A DNA stretch of 64,000 nt from Stenopsyche tienmushanensis. Its lineage: Eukaryota; Arthropoda; Insecta; Trichoptera; Stenopsychidae. Positions 46,401 to 60,349 of the stretch are shown here, piece by piece. A program made the translations under genes and the position numbers. How positions within the stretch are numbered: position 1 is the stretch's first letter; the number at the start of each line of letters is the position of its first letter. Location of the stretch: the NCBI GenBank assembly GCA_008973525.1, contig WACJ01000219.1:1-64000 (forward strand), written 5' to 3'. Under the pieces are notes generated by a model. It was not told the origin of the DNA and did not search any database. It saw only the letters and a list, made by a program, of their open reading frames with translations.

Positions 46401-49400
46401 TTTGTTAACATAAAACTAATAATTTAATTCGGAAAGTAAAATTTGAAAGTGTAAGATCTAGTTAAAACAATAATTACAGTTCCGGATCTTGCAGGTCGCC
46501 TTTATCATAGTCATCATTGTATGCCAAATATATATTAGAAATATTTCCGTTAACATTACAATATTCGTTCATTGCATTCCCCCCGATGCCCCATATTCTA
46601 ATTTCTGAATTTGTAAATCCACAGAATAGATTTTTGCAGGCGGAATCGAAAGTCGCACAGGTTAAACTGAAAAATAATAAATAAATAATGAACACAAAAA
46701 CTATTTTATTTCAGAGATCATAATTTAAGAAGTTAGAGAAGCAATGATCTAAAATATATATGTTAGTAAAAGTATATTTATTTAAATTAAATACCCAATA
46801 ATTAAAAAAAAGACCAAACATAACAAACCTAGCCTCTGACACGGATACAGTGAAGAGTTTTAAAGGAGGAGTTTGGTCCCGCACTGATTGGATAGCTTCA
46901 CGTAGCTCTCGGAGATCTTTTTCATTTTCCATAAATTCAGAATGTCCATTGCAGAGTCTATTACTATCTAATAAATAAATACATATAAACGGTATAAGTG
47001 TTTTAAGAATATATAACATCCTAATACTGATTAATATAAGCTATATCAGTGACACGATAATGTAAATCTGTAATGATGTATTCACTTAACTATTTTGTAT
47101 TTGTGACGTTATCATTCCAAAATACAACATATTTATGTAAGAAAATTCTTTTAATGTCATTTTTTCTACTCACCAATGACTATTATTTTATTTCTTATGC
47201 GACAGAGTTACACGAAAAAAAGTACTAAAGATATTAATAAAATATGTAAATTTAGGAAGATTTTAACTTGAAAATAAAAAAAAAATAGTTACTGATTAAT
47301 CAAGATCAATAAGGATAAAAGTTTTTAGATCTTATATTGAATAATTTACTATAGAACGACCAATATATGTTGACGGTAATGCATAAAATTATAATGTAAT
47401 AAGAGTAAAATAATTGTATCAAGACTCACTCAATAATAAAAATAAGATCTACATCAAAGTTTCGCAACCATCTTCCATGGCATACCGCAAGCTAAAAAAC
47501 AGGCATAAACATAAATGTCCCAAAACCTATTTTAAGGGATCGACTTGCAAAACTCATGGATATTTTTAAAAATTAAACAGTACAATGAAACAAATACAGA
47601 GTTGACATATCTTGAAGTGTAATTTCTATATACACAGTAACACAAATTAACAACATCCAGTTGTAGATTAAACTTGCCACTAACTTTCATAGCCGAAATC
47701 CCTCGTCTCTTAATATGAATTGACATATGTATGTATATGTTTATGAACAGTCTCATTTGACAGTGGTTTTATTATATATTTATTAGCATAGGTTATACAA
47801 AACATGTTTATTGTTGTCAGTTTTACTATAGCCTCGCCAAGCGATATGGTAGTTCCAGTATTGAGATATCGCTTCAACTTCTGTTCTTATCTTTTTAAAA
47901 AACTTCTTTCTTTTCAACTTCATTCTATTCCTTCTTTACTAAAAGCAATAAATGCGACCAGTACCCAAACAGCAGACATTATTGTCTTTTCACAGTTAAT
48001 CCTAAAAACGTGGTCACAAACCACTGAATTTCATCATTGTAAAATTTAACTAGTAAAACCCTACAAATCACTAAAAATATTGACAATTTTCAAATACAAG
48101 TATCTGCAGCTGCTGAAATAATTATGTACATTTATATCCGAACATTTTCTGAAGAAAAATATTGTATACGGGTAAAACCATCCTTCGATACAAGTAGAAA
48201 AACATGTTTATTATTTTTTGTGAGTCAAAAGTTCAAGTAGAATGTTCCGTGAACAGGCCTACAAAAGTGCCATGCGAAACAAGCTTTTTCAAGTGAGCCG
48301 GAATTTTTATCAATCCAATAAGATTTTAACTAACCATTTGTATCTGAATTATTCAATATGTCATTTACGGAATCTTCTTCGTCTTCATCTACTTCATTAT
48401 GACTCTAGAACAAAGTATAAATAAATAAATCTGTTAATCTAAAACACACAGTGGCAATTTTTTTTTTAATCAAATTATCAAAATCTAACGATTTTTATGA
48501 TACTAACATACCTTCATTATTGTCATTCATCTATGAGCCCTAAAGCTAATATTTTTATTTATATCTGACTGAGTAAAAAATTTGGTGTAGGCTGATTTTA
48601 GTTATACATTGACAAAATAAATCCGTGTGTGTTTGTAGCGTTCCAAAAATTTAGATGTGTAACATACTCATTTTGACAATATAACAAAAAGAAGTAAAAG
48701 TGAGCTTAATTCACATTATAATATACAGTTTTAAATATGAATTATCTGTTACTTTTAAATTTAAAAAGAAACTAAGACTCCAAGGGTATTTACTTATTTT
48801 GTGTTAAAAAATCAAGCTCAAGCCAAACATAAAACGTAGTTTTTAATTTGAAAAGATAAATCACTAAAACTATCATAAACTAAATTTGCATAACTGCTAC
48901 GTTTTGAATTAGATAAAATTTTAAATGTTTTAATTATAGATCTTAGACGTTGAACTGAATCAAAAATTGATATATTTTTTAAAAATAAAATTGTTCTTTA
49001 ACCTCTTCTGAAGGCTCCTTGTTTATAATGTCGAAATGAAACCACGTTTGTAAAACTTGTATCAGAATGACGTGACTGTGTCTTGCTAAATATTTTTTTA
49101 AGCATGTTATAGCTTCGGAAGACATCTGGAGTTCGTATTTACAGGATCTTAAAAAAAAAGGTTTATTGAAAAATTTTAACTTCAAGACTTGGGAAAAAAG
49201 TGAATAAACTCACCTAAAAGCACCTAAAGACGGTCTAGAATCGACGTCTTGCAACGACGACACGGAATTTAACTCGTCTAAAATTTGATAAACGAAATCT
49301 TTTTCCGGAACATCGTTATCGATCGTGCCGTTCTGCAACGAGTGAAACAGCTGCTCCAAGCTGTTCGGTCTGTACAGAGAAGACGGCAGATTCCCATCGC

Positions 49401-50498
49401 TCGTTTGATGATTGTAGCACATGGAATCGTAATCGCGCCGCGGTAGACTGGAAGAGTTCCTCTTTAAAAATATCTGTGCGAGATTTCGATGTCCTCCGCG
49501 AAGCATCTCCAAATACATATGACAGAGAAGAGGACAGAGCAACCCGGACAGTTCGTTCTGTATGCTCTCCGGTTCTACGCTCTTAATGTACGTCAACAGC
49601 CTGGAAAATATGGGCGTATTAATTCAATCTAGAGAGCAAATCTCAAGAGATACAATGATACAAGACAAATACCGAGTAAACTGCTGTTCACACTGGGCTG
49701 GATCATTGTTGATACACGAGAAAAGAATGGAATTGGACCGTCCTGATTCTCCGTCGACGATAGCTGAAATTGCCATCTGCTCAGCGCTCAGACAAAAGGA
49801 ACTGTCAGATTTTGTAGAAGCTTCGCAATCCTTGAATATATATTAAAAGTCAAGGTGATAGATGATTTTATATCGACATAAAATAAATTAAATCCATTTA
49901 CAATTCAGTAAAGCACAAAAAAAAAATTTTTTTACTGATGTTATATATATATTGAATTAGGTTAAACTAAAAATATCCAATATATTTGAAATTGGTAAAT
50001 GCTCAAAATGATTGCATTTTTGATTTGTTTCATAAAATGCCCATCTCAAAATTTATTTTTAAACATTTATACGTAAAAAATAACTAAAACCGGAACTCTC
50101 GTTAAAAAAAACCACACAATAATTTTTGAAAAAAATTAACAATGAAAGCTGTTCAATGTTTGTATTAGAGAAATAAATATTTGATGTGAATTTTGAATTA
50201 GATATTGCAGATTTTTTACTTGAAAAAAAGAAAAATCTTGAGAAATGTCTGCATATAATGAGAATGTTCATATTTGACATATAGAAATACTGTTTCATAC
50301 AAAAAATGTGAAATGTTTTAGTTCGCTATTTGATTGAGTAGTGTGGCTGTTGGCTGCTTATAAATTTGGCAACAAGTTGAAAGTTACAACTGAAATGAAG
50401 AGTTTGAATAAATAAGTAAAAGGGTGTACCGTATAATTGCGTCGCTCGAGATAGGAGAGGAGCGCGGCGCGCACGGCCTCGCCGCGGGAGCGCCGCAT
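43454..50498 (-). CDS. wda: TAF5-like WD40 protein of the SAGA complex (will decide later)
   Basis: Ortholog of TAF5L/PAF65B, a structural WD40 subunit of the SAGA/PCAF histone acetyltransferase complex. I read 12 exons (666 aa): 50430-50498, 49673-49830, 49214-49600, 49003-49147, 48335-48404, 46829-46967, 46478-46666, 44586-44747, 44329-44476, 44091-44259, 43770-44010 and 43454-43577. Every junction is in phase. The 69-base first exon encodes a LisH-like start (MRRSRGEAVRAALLSYLERR), matching the human start pattern. Exons 2-4 form the TAF5 N-terminal helical domain. An acidic linker (EVDEDEEDS) precedes about six WD repeats (SGSHDRTAKLWS, TGSADKTVRLW, STSMDSSVRLWD) from residue 323. PLRIFAGH is typical of TAF5 and TAF5L; 'SFDRTYPLRI'-type wording favours TAF5L. 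Two long introns contain transposon relics. Confidence 0.92.
45105..45851 (+). mobile_element. Deleted piggyBac relative of the 33801 element
   Basis: Its ends match the full element: ATGATCTTTCCTACG near 45140 corresponds to 34045, and the last 210 bases (GTGGCAACCCTAA to GGCAGTTAAGAGGTTAA) correspond to 35475-35687. A middle scrap still encodes MNYSKKYGKCG-like sequence (frame-shifted D-SKNMGSVDRSD). The left TTAA end is not recognisable. It lies in the wda intron between exons 46478-46666 and 44586-44747. Confidence 0.8.
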
Positions 50499-50640
50499 CA
50501 CCACCGCATCACCGCCGCATCAACCCCGCACCGCCGACACCGCCGCCATCACCATCCTTCTTCTTTTTCTATTCAACTTTCTCCTCCAATCTGTGTTACC
50601 GCTCAATCTTCCAATTTTTATCTTTCCTAATACACCTACA
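50499..50640 (-). promoter_or_regulatory. Presumed promoter and 5' UTR of wda/TAF5L
   Basis: Upstream of the wda start the minus strand carries GGTGATGCGGCGG-type repeats and a purine-rich stretch before returning to AT-rich DNA. An upstream ATG four codons before the true start runs straight into TGA, a possible short upstream ORF (MRW-stop). Confidence 0.35.
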
Positions 50641-52257
50641 ATATTTGTTCTTTAGAAATACATATTTACCTTATCGTAAAAGTGTCCTCGAAAATATATA
50701 TGTTATTCACAATATAAATTGCATTTATATTTAAAATTATTACTTTGAAACTATTTTGGCTTTGGTGAGTGATAAAAGCATTCAAAAATTAATAATAAAT
50801 ATATATATAACAAAATTGTAAGAATTTACAAATATGGTCGTTTTATAATTTGTTAAGAGAACATTTTAACGTCATGTTGACATCTGTACCCAACACACAC
50901 ACTGCTTACATATTTTAATTATATATTTCAGTGGCGGATTTATCTATAGACTCAAAAAGTGCGCGTCTTGGACATAAAAGACTATTTAGAGTCAAATGTC
51001 AGAAATTGTCCCAGACTTAAAAACCGAATGGATTCAGGCCTTAAACTTAAATTGTGCAAAGGGCTTCGCAAGTGCTAAATTCGTTACTGAAGTATTTATT
51101 ATTCAAAGAAATAAAATAAAAGCATTTGAACGCTCAAACCTAACAACACTACATATTACAATAGAGGTTGCACAAATTATTTTCTATTAAAACGAAAAGT
51201 ATATTTTTTTTGTTTTATATCAAATATATTAAAGACTTCAAGATTGTTCTCATAAAATTGCTAACACGCACCAACTTCCATTTATTAATACATTATCAGT
51301 GTGAAAGATTAACCCTATAAATACAGGCTGCACATATTTGTGATCCTTGTCACCTCAACTTTATACACACAAAGAAATAAGTTAAAATCTACAATCAGGT
51401 CTTTTAGGAGTCTTTCTAAAGGTAATTCTACTAAATGTCTTACTAGTTTGACTTCTAAATTGTAGCGTTTCAACGTGTTTCAAAAATGGTCTCGAAATTT
51501 GCATCTACTCCATGTCTCGTCCCGAGACCTTTATTTATATATTGCGACTGCTGACTCGGCTCCCCTTTGTTTTTATAAGCTTGACTAATCACAGAGCAAT
51601 TGGTGTTGCTTATCGCTTCAAGATAAACATTAGCTCACAGTAGATCTGTCACAAGTTAGTCTTCTAGTTTGTATTTATCAGTTTTCAAACCCCAGTACAA
51701 ATTTTAAACTCTTTAAAACCACCCATTTAAATAACACATTTTTTAAAACAAATTTATTATGGGAATGTATTTATAACATATTTACAAAGGTCTGTTGTTT
51801 GACAAATAAATATAATTTAATTTGCTACATATAACACATACAACATTACTTAGACCATCGATATAATTTAAACTAACTACATATTTTTGTAATGCAATAA
51901 CATCTAAAAAGCATTCATCGTGGTTCGTAAGTACCTTATACAATAGATATTAATTAAACGTTCTGATTCTAATTTTCAAACATTAATTTGAACTCGCTAT
52001 AGTATGAAAATAAATACGATCCCATAGTTTATGGGTGTTAATTGCAAAAATAACTAAAAAGAAAAATGGGCAATGCCATTTTGATTTTTTTTTCTTCTTA
52101 GCATATTGAGAAACCTCACAGTATGGCCAAATAATTTATAATCATTTATTAAAACAATAATACTGTAAAGATTTTTGAGACACGTATATTTACAACATGA
52201 GTCTTTGCTATAGAACTCGTTACGATAAAAACATCAACGAACATCTGAAATATGCAT
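50641..52257. other. Intergenic between wda and ATP6AP2, no gene seen
   Basis: AT-rich. It includes the probable ATP6AP2 3' UTR on the minus strand near 52257. The frame at 50996-51190 has no recognisable domain. Confidence 0.45.
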
Positions 52258-55200
52258 TTAATTTTCTTTCTTCATTCGATTGCTAGTCATACGATAAATT
52301 ATGGAATCTCTTCCCGGGTCCATATCCCCGATAGTGTAGGATACCGCAATCAGAGTTAAAATGAGCACAACAGAAAACCAAAATATTATATTGAATATCA
52401 CTGGATAGTCAGCAGTGTAGGTTTTGGCAAGGTTCAAACTGTCAATCTGTAATAAAATATATAAAATTGAGTTAAATAAATGAAAAATAGGTTCAAAATC
52501 TAAATACAAACAAAGCAACAAATTAATGATCAATTTCCACATCATACTTACATCGGCAGCTGTTGCCGTTTCCAATAAACTTCTAGCACGTCGAGTATGA
52601 GACGAGTCACTGGTGACAACTGCTACCAACACGTTTCCATCATAAGCTGTTTTGAATGCATTCGACAAATCCAATAGAGCCTCACCTAAGATTTTGATGT
52701 ATCGCAAGTTGAGTATTTTATTCGAGTTTGAATAGTCAGAGTGGATTTAAATGTATTTTTTATGTATTTTATTATATACATACTTAACAAGGTTTTTGCC
52801 TCGAGAGTTGCTGGAGAATCATCACCGTGGAAATCTGACAACGGATGTAATGAAGGAACTGTAATATAGTAGAAATCGACTTTGTTGTCGGGAACTATTG
52901 CACCCGTTGCTACCTGAAACGCTGAACCAGATGTATATATGAAATGTAGAAAGAATAAAACATAATCAACAAAGCAATGAAGTGAGGTAATGAGAAAATA
53001 ACAGTATAATTAATTGTATAATATAAAGTAAGATTAACCTTATTTGTGATCGATTTCAACAATTCTAAATCTTGTAAAAATTGGTAATCCTCATCATTAA
53101 TTTTTGGTTTTAATGCCTCAAGTGAAAGTTTACCGAGTTTGGCTTTAACTTCTCCAAATATATTTTTGTATTCGTTCACCTATCGAAAATAAAAAATTAT
53201 AGCAGAACTCAAGTGCATATCTTCTTTATTAAGCTATAATAGTAACAAATCGACAAACATACAGCACCAGGGCCTTCGGACAAATTAATATTGACCAATT
53301 TGTTTCCACTTTCCGGAAATCTTTGTGTTATTCTGCGATGTAAAGATTCCCATGTATTGAACTCATTATAGTCTGTAATAAGAGGATATTTTCTTCCCTT
53401 TAAATGAGCCTGAAAGAAGATAAGTTTGAAATTAGTAGAAATTAGATTAAATTAAATTAATTTTCATGTGATAGAAAACGAAATAGATTTCTTTGGATAA
53501 ATTGTTTGCCTTTTTTCAAATTGTCAACATGATTTTAAAAAAAAAATAAACACTGTTTTATCAATATTTAAATACAAAATATACTAATTCAAGTTATTTG
53601 AAATTAGTTTGACTTAAATATTCATTCTTTTTTTAAAAATTCTATTTATCTTTTTTGCCTTTGAGCCAGACTGAAGATAAATGTGTTTCACAATATTATA
53701 ATCATAAAATAATTAAACCTTTGAACCCAAAGAAGACACACCATCGATGAAAATTTCCACAACAGCTTCAGGCGAACCGAACGGATCATTTATTGTCAAT
53801 CCTGACCAGCCTGGACCCTGAAAAAGGTAAAAACGATTTTAATAAATTTATCTTCCCAGCATTTAACCTTTCCCAAACAAATGCCATTGTTGATCACTGG
53901 GATGATACATTATATTTTTATAATATTCATTGATATGTAAATTGATTAATTCTTTTGAATTTTTATGTCCCTTATTTGAAATGGACATCCAGAAGTGACA
54001 GTTATTCCGAGAAGAGAGCAGGGCCTAATGTTATCGGTTATTTAGGTTTAGTTATGCTCTGCATGAGGGAGGAGCGCGCGTTTGACTTGGAGGCGTTTTC
54101 AAACTGGCCATTTGATCATCACCAATCTTGATGCCTCATAAACCTTTAGAATACCCGAAAATATTGAACAAATTAGGTAGTCAATTTTGCAATCTACACG
54201 AGGAGGATCTCTCAGATTGAGGTTTTTTTTTAACCAAAACTTGAAGAAACAGATATGGGGGATTTCTAGTTTCAGCATAATGGCGCACATAGCGTGAAAA
54301 TTGATGAATCTTTTGCGAGAACACTTCAACGGATGCCTCAACTCCTTGCGGGGTGATCTTCAGCAGCCGGCGCTTTCGCCTGATTTAGTCCTGTGTGACT
54401 TTTTTTGTGGGGCTAACTGAAATTCCTAGTTTACACTAAACATCCGAGAACCCTGGCTCAATTGAAAAATAATATTCAAACTGCTATCGACAACACACCC
54501 ATTGATATGCTGGAAAGAATGGAGAGAAGCTTCAAAACTCAACTATTTCAATACATCGACCGGAACGAAGGCCAAGTTAATGATATCATTTTTCTAACAT
54601 AATAAATAAAAACTTTAAATGTCTCTGTAACACAGAAAAAAGAATTAAACTGATATATTCTATCTTACCGCACCCTATACTATCTGAAAAATTATTGAAT
54701 CTTAATGCAAAAAAAAATCATTTAACATGAAAATTCAGTATTCATAAAATAATATTACGGTCCTGATAGAATGAAATGTATTTTCATACATTTTATATTA
54801 ACGCGAAATAAAAAGCTTTCAACAACACTAATTCGCAAATCAAGAGATTAGATAAGTTAATAATTAAATGATTTGCTTTTTATTTTGCTATAATTGGCAT
54901 CTCGATTATCATATTATGGTAATTAAAAAATTGGTGAATTTTTTAGCACAATTCTTTGGAAAGAAGAAAAAAAAACCTTTCTATAGTGTATTTTTTAGGA
55001 ATTGTCTCAATTACAAATCTAGATTTTCAGAATAAAATATAAGATTTCAAAACTTTTTCAAAAGATTTTACGGGACCATCTAATAATTTTTCTATTAGAA
55101 GTTGATCAGCTGACTAATCACTGTTTATATTTACATGTTCGATGGAAAATCCCAAGGCTGCAGAAAAGACCTCCTTAACGAGGCTTTCGTGTAAGGATTC

Positions 55201-55891
55201 ATGACCGGTAAATTTGAGAGTGCTAGGACTGTGCAAAATGGCTAGTTCTCCTGTTCCAGTACCTGTAACAAATTTTGAACAAAATTTAATTTAGTTATAT
55301 TTGAATTTGCTAAATATTCATCATATATCACAAATTATGTAAGATGATAATGATCAAAATGTTTTAAAATAGCAAATCTTCTAGATCGTTTTTTTACATC
55401 ACTGTTCACAGCTAGGTTTCGCGTTTGTGACTGTGTATGAATAGTTACACATTAAACATGACCATTTTGAGTTTGCTGCTACTGGCAATCGACTCGATTG
55501 TCACTATTAATTGGAAAAAATACAATTACAATATATAAAGAGCAGATAAAAGTGATTTATAACAGAAGGTACATATTTTGAGTGGTACTAAGTACTGGAT
55601 TATTGAAGAGTGAATTCCATTAAATCTAGAAGAAAAACGATAAATATTGATATGTTAGGATGATCGTTGATTACATTTTATTTTTGAATCGCGCTGAGTG
55701 AAATTCCCCAGTTCTTTGCCAATTCTAGGGTCAAAATCATATCGATCAGTCAAATCGATAGTGTTGTCAAAAATAGAATAAATGGATTTAATAAACGTGC
55801 GAATAGAAATTTGAAAAAAAACATATTCGTACTCACTCAGAGCAAAAAAGCCAAAGAGAACGAGTAGAGAGAATCTGATGTCGACCGCCAT
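52258..55891 (-). CDS. ATP6AP2: ATPase H+-transporting accessory protein 2 (prorenin receptor homolog)
   Basis: Single-pass accessory subunit of the V-ATPase, needed for assembly of the Vo membrane sector in the ER. Eight exons: 55837-55891, 55135-55262, 53719-53817, 53263-53409, 53039-53179, 52784-52913, 52552-52685 and 52258-52446, giving 340 aa. I chose the ATG at 55891 because it puts the signal peptide (MAVDIRFSLLVLFGFFALS) at the N-terminus; in-frame ATGs up to 55966 exist. The lumenal part ends with a furin-like site (RRAR, in SHTRRARSLL), as in vertebrate proteins. One membrane helix (VIFNIIFWFSVVLILTLIAVSY) precedes the hallmark tail DMDPGRDSIIYRMT, which ends KKEN, a KKxx ER-retrieval motif. 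The intron after exon 2 holds a Tc1/mariner relic. Confidence 0.95.
54170..54605 (+). pseudogene. Tc1/mariner-type transposase C-terminal relic in an ATP6AP2 intron
   Basis: FQHNGAHSVKIDESFARTLQ, then QQPALSPDLVLCDFF, then after frame changes KHPRTLAQLKNNIQTAID and MLERMERSFKTQLFQYIDRN. This is the WFQQDGA-H / SPDL-P-DFFLWG / LKSKVY--KP-TL--LK / QYIDR order of these transposases. Frameshifts (near 54418 and 54445) disable it. Confidence 0.75.
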
Positions 55892-55999
55892 GGTTGCTAG
55901 ACTCATGTGACTGCGCCGACTCATGTGACAGCCGCCCGTGCCCCGCGCCCCACTTTTACTTGCCATCGTTAAAAAATAATCCCAACATCTTAACGAACG

Positions 56000-58859
56000 G
56001 AAATTGTCTCAAGTGTCTAAAGAATTATATTCATTTTAAAAAGAAGAGAAGAGAAAGAGAGAGCTCTTAATCTATAGTAGCTAGATAAATGTGTATAAAA
56101 ATTGAAAAATGTTTCAAATGTTATGATCAAAAAGAATTATTCACACTTGTAAAATATTTTGAGGAAAAGTATTGAATTAAAATCTTTACAATTAGATGGA
56201 TCGACAAAGTTAATCAAATGATGAAGTGAAGATGTATTTTTTTTATAAATCTTTACAAAATTATATACTATAATATGTAATATATGTAACCATTTTTTTA
56301 AAACTTTTCTCGTATAAAATAAGATGCATGTACATTTAAAAATTAAACTCTAGCAATCGCTGTTTTAATATACGTTGTTCAATATGAAATATTTAATTTT
56401 AAAATACTGGTGTAAATAAATTTTAGACTCTAAAATACAGTTCGTTCATAATAAATAGTATTGTCAGCATCGACAAATATTATTTTTTATTAGCTCTATT
56501 TTTTGGCAACATTTTTAAAGTGAATAGGAACATATAGGATCTGAATTAGTTTTTCAATTTTTTTTGTGATGATCCCAGTTTTTTTTATATGATGACTCAT
56601 TTTTAACATAATTTTTGTGACCTTGTAAAATTACGTACATATTAAACTTTGATGACGAACGATTTATAACGTATAAGATTTTTTTCTATAAACCGCAAAA
56701 GTACTAAAGCTGATCTCTACGCACCGTCCTCGTAAATGGGGTCAGCTAAATGAGTTGCGCAATCTCGCTCAAAATGTATTTTGTTGTCGAACCGTATTAT
56801 GATGGCTGTTTTTGTAACAATTGGAAAAGGGCTGGTATGATAGTACATATCTCTTTTAAGTATCAATACCAATTTGGAGAATGGCAGCCCTTAAATTAGA
56901 GGTGACATAATCGAGTGCGTCCGATGAAGACGACCTGCGTATCTAGGGCGCAATAGCTGTCAAATCCTCCAGAAATTGAGCCCAATCAAACCTGAAAAAG
57001 AGGCGCCGCATTTTATTTCTTATTACTTCTAAATTTAAAAAAATGTCCGTTTTTTGAAAACAATCAATAAGATCGACAGTGTAATCTTACACCTTCAAAT
57101 TTTCATTTGCAGCGCAACAAATACAAATTCTCCTAATAGACTTTGCTGAAATTAAATCTACTTTAGCAAGCATCAGCACGTCGATTTAATGCATTGACTT
57201 CAAAATTTTATAACAGAAATATCTTCATATATGACTCTCTTCTTGAGTGCAAATTCATAAACTAATCAACAGTTAATATATATTTTCTAAAACTAATTGT
57301 CGATATAGCAATTTTGGATTCTGAACACTCGTTATAAATGTTAGGGTTTAAATATAGATTATGGCTAAAAAAATCCCTATACTAATAAATTTAGGAAATA
57401 GAAAATATTGACATTCAAAGATCAAGGTATACCTAGATTTTAATTTTATAAAAAAAAATTACACGCAGAAGGCAAAAATAGAAAATCATCAGGTGAAAAA
57501 TCCTTCCCTCGGAAGTCTCAAAAAATGTCTTCAAACAAGGCAACAATGTTGACACCGTCCAGTGAAAATTATACATAGAAATCAGATATTTTTACCAGCT
57601 TCATGTATAACTTATCAATTAGAATTGAAGTAGATTTGTTAAGTTTATTTTCTAAAAACCACTCTAATGGAGGAAGTAAAAGCAAATATTTGAAAATTTG
57701 CATATAAAAATTAAAACTATCCATATCAAACACATCGTTTTAAATTTAACAAACGAAAACTGCAATAAAAAATTAAGTCGACTGGGTCCCATATTGTGGA
57801 GGACTCGGTAGGATGCCAATGCCTCTATTCGGTTAAACCCCTTTTTTATGGGTAAAACTGTTGGTTTTGTACATTGTATGGTTAGGCTATATTATATAAG
57901 TCTTTTTTTCTTTTTAATAATCTAAATTTTTTTAAACAAAATTGTACCATGTATTCTGTAGATTTTATATATTTAATGGACAAACCAAATTCTCAATATT
58001 TTTATTACAGTGATGTTTTCTATACTATAATATAATCGTGTTCGTTTTTGTCGGTAACATGTCACACATTTTATTTAGAGATTTACTTTTCAATATTTTG
58101 AGAAACAAAACTTCACATACTGTAACTGTGTGTAAATTTCATTATAAGAAAATGAATGTTTTTCTTCACGCATGTCACTGAAACTAAATTTACTGTGCAG
58201 AAAGAGGGAGTGAATTCACAACGGAACAATTAGTTTTAAAAATGTATTCATTTTAATAGCATTATTTATTAGATAAATATATATTTTTTAAAAAGGAATA
58301 ATTTATCAATATAATTAATTAACTCGTATTAATTGTATAAAATTAACATTTATAAAATTTAAATGGCACCTTTTGTAACACATTATTATGTAAGATGAAA
58401 GCACTCCTGATTGGAGATCATTAAATTAGTAAGGCCACATATACATTACTATGTTAGTTTGTTATGAATGACGTTTTTTACTCTCGGGGCGGAAAATATT
58501 GCAGATTTTAGGAATTCAGTTAGCTCATTTGAGAAGTGAGCTTTCAAAATGTACAAGACGGAGAGCTTGACGTGTGAAGAATAAAAATGTATTCATACCC
58601 TTGTCAATAAAATGTAAGAAAATATGCGTAATTTTTGTTAAAAAAAAATGTGTACGGGTAAGATCAAGAAGTAGTTCAAACATTAGAATGTGAAATTTGA
58701 CATTAGTTCGAGCACAGCCGCCCTCAGCCGTTCCTTCAGAATTTCGGATAAAGAAAAATTTGAGCCATTCTGTAGATTTAATCGTGAACATTCCAGAGAT
58801 TCGGATGCATTCGCCCGGCGGACCACAGTCGTGCGGGACTGTCCCCTCCCCCTCCCCGT
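56000..58859. other. Intergenic between ATP6AP2 and stck
   Basis: Strongly AT-rich. No terminal repeats, transposase or conserved frame were recognised. The part from about 58500 to 58859 is likely the stck 3' UTR. Confidence 0.45.
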
Positions 58860-60349
58860 CTAGTTTTTCGCGGGAGTGTTCTCGTGGGCGCGTCTCAGCC
58901 GACGCCTCAGCTCGTTGGGGAATCGCTCGTAGCACCTCTTGCAGACGGGCTTCTCGTCGCACTCGTAGAACTTTGTCTTCAGGTTGAGCTTGCTGTCGCA
59001 GACGGTGCAGGCGAAGTGGTGAACGCACCACGCCTTGTTGAGAGCGGTGAACACTGAAACGCGAGAGAATCGTCGATGAGTGTCTCGGAGAGAGGCGAAG
59101 ACGGCGCACGGGAGACCGAAGACTCACCGTCTCCGACGATGACCTGGTTACACACGAAGCACAGGTTGCCGAAGAGCAGATGGTAGTGGGTCTCGCAGTA
59201 GGCGAGGCCCCGCTTCTCGTAGTGTCGGTGGCCGTGGAAGGGCTTCTCGCACTTGGCGCAGACGAAATGCTGAAAAGGGAGAGAAAATGAACGAGAGCTC
59301 CGGGAGAGGGAGGCGGGAGACCGGGGAGGCTCACCTCCACGTGCCAGTGCTTCCCGAGCGCCGTGACGACCCTCTCCTCGATGGGGCGCCGGCAGGCCCC
59401 GCATATGGGGATCCCCATCTTGTCGTGGCACCGGAGGCAGTAGAGCTCGTTCTGAAAGGAGAGGAGGCCGGTTAGGCGGGACGCGTCCGAGCGGAGGGAG
59501 GGGCCTCCCGCGCCGGACACGCACCACGTCGTTGGAGGCGTAGCCGGCCCTGCTCTTGACCTCCCTGGCCGTGTGGTCGAGCTCGACCCCGCAGGAGACG
59601 CAGGCGAAGTGGTAGCCGTGGTAGACCTCGCCGCGGAAGCGCAGCGGCTCGCCGTCGACGAGGCCGCGGCACTTGCGGCAGACGTGCGCGTCCAGCTGGG
59701 CGGCGCGCGCGTTCGCGTTGCACGGGTGGCACAGCGGCCGCCCGAGGTGCTTCACGAAGCCGGCGTCGGCGAGGGGCGCGGAGCAGTCGGCGCACGCGAA
59801 GCAGTTCGCGTGCCAGCTGGCCCCCATCGCCTTGATGACGCGCCCGATGACGAACTCGCCTGAAAGGGGAGAGATCGGTCGCAGCCGGGAACCGGAAGGC
59901 GGGGGAACCCGACGCGACGCTTACCGCAGGAGCCGCAGCACGGGGCGAAGAGCATCTGGAAGTCGTGCTCGCAGTATTTCCGACCTTCGAACTCGTAGAA
60001 GACGCCGTCGGGGAAGACCCGGAAGCACTGGGCGCATCTGAAACGGGCCGAGACGGTGAGAACTCGAGTCGAATTCGAGGGCGAGGCGGGGCCCGGGGGA
60101 CTCACACGAAGCACTGGGTGTGCCACAGCTCCCCGTTGGTGTTGACGATCTTCTCGCTGGGCTCGAAGCCCTCCGAGCAGCGCGTGCAGAACATGGTGCC
60201 GAGAGACATCTCCGCCGCCCTGCGAACGAGAACGGAAAACGTCAACCGCGAGCGGAGAGCGACGCGTACTCGCGAACGTCCTCTCACCCGGGCATGTCGA
60301 AGCTGGGAGCGGTCTCCGCGCCCACGGACCCACTGTTCCCAACTCGCAT
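58860..60349 (-). CDS. stck: PINCH / LIMS focal-adhesion adaptor with five LIM domains (steamer duck)
   Basis: LIM-only adaptor that binds integrin-linked kinase at integrin adhesion sites (ILK-PINCH-parvin complex). Seven exons: 60288-60349, 60106-60219, 59925-60037, 59525-59859, 59335-59451, 59128-59269 and 58860-59053, giving 358 aa in phase. Five LIM domains run in order, each with paired CxxC and HxxC ligands: [40 protein letters not shown] and [11 protein letters not shown]. The order and spacing, [15 protein letters not shown] and [13 protein letters not shown] are those of PINCH. The C-terminus is basic ([15 protein letters not shown]). The start could be 60349 (MRVGNSG) or the internal MPG at 60295; both join AAEMSLG. 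Introns are only about 70-90 bases. It is divergent to the Ig receptor gene. Confidence 0.95.

Noticed and set aside
50424..50630. Plus-strand frame with HHHR-rich sequence
   Set aside because: It is antisense to the first wda exon and promoter; histidine runs come from the GATGCGG-type repeats.
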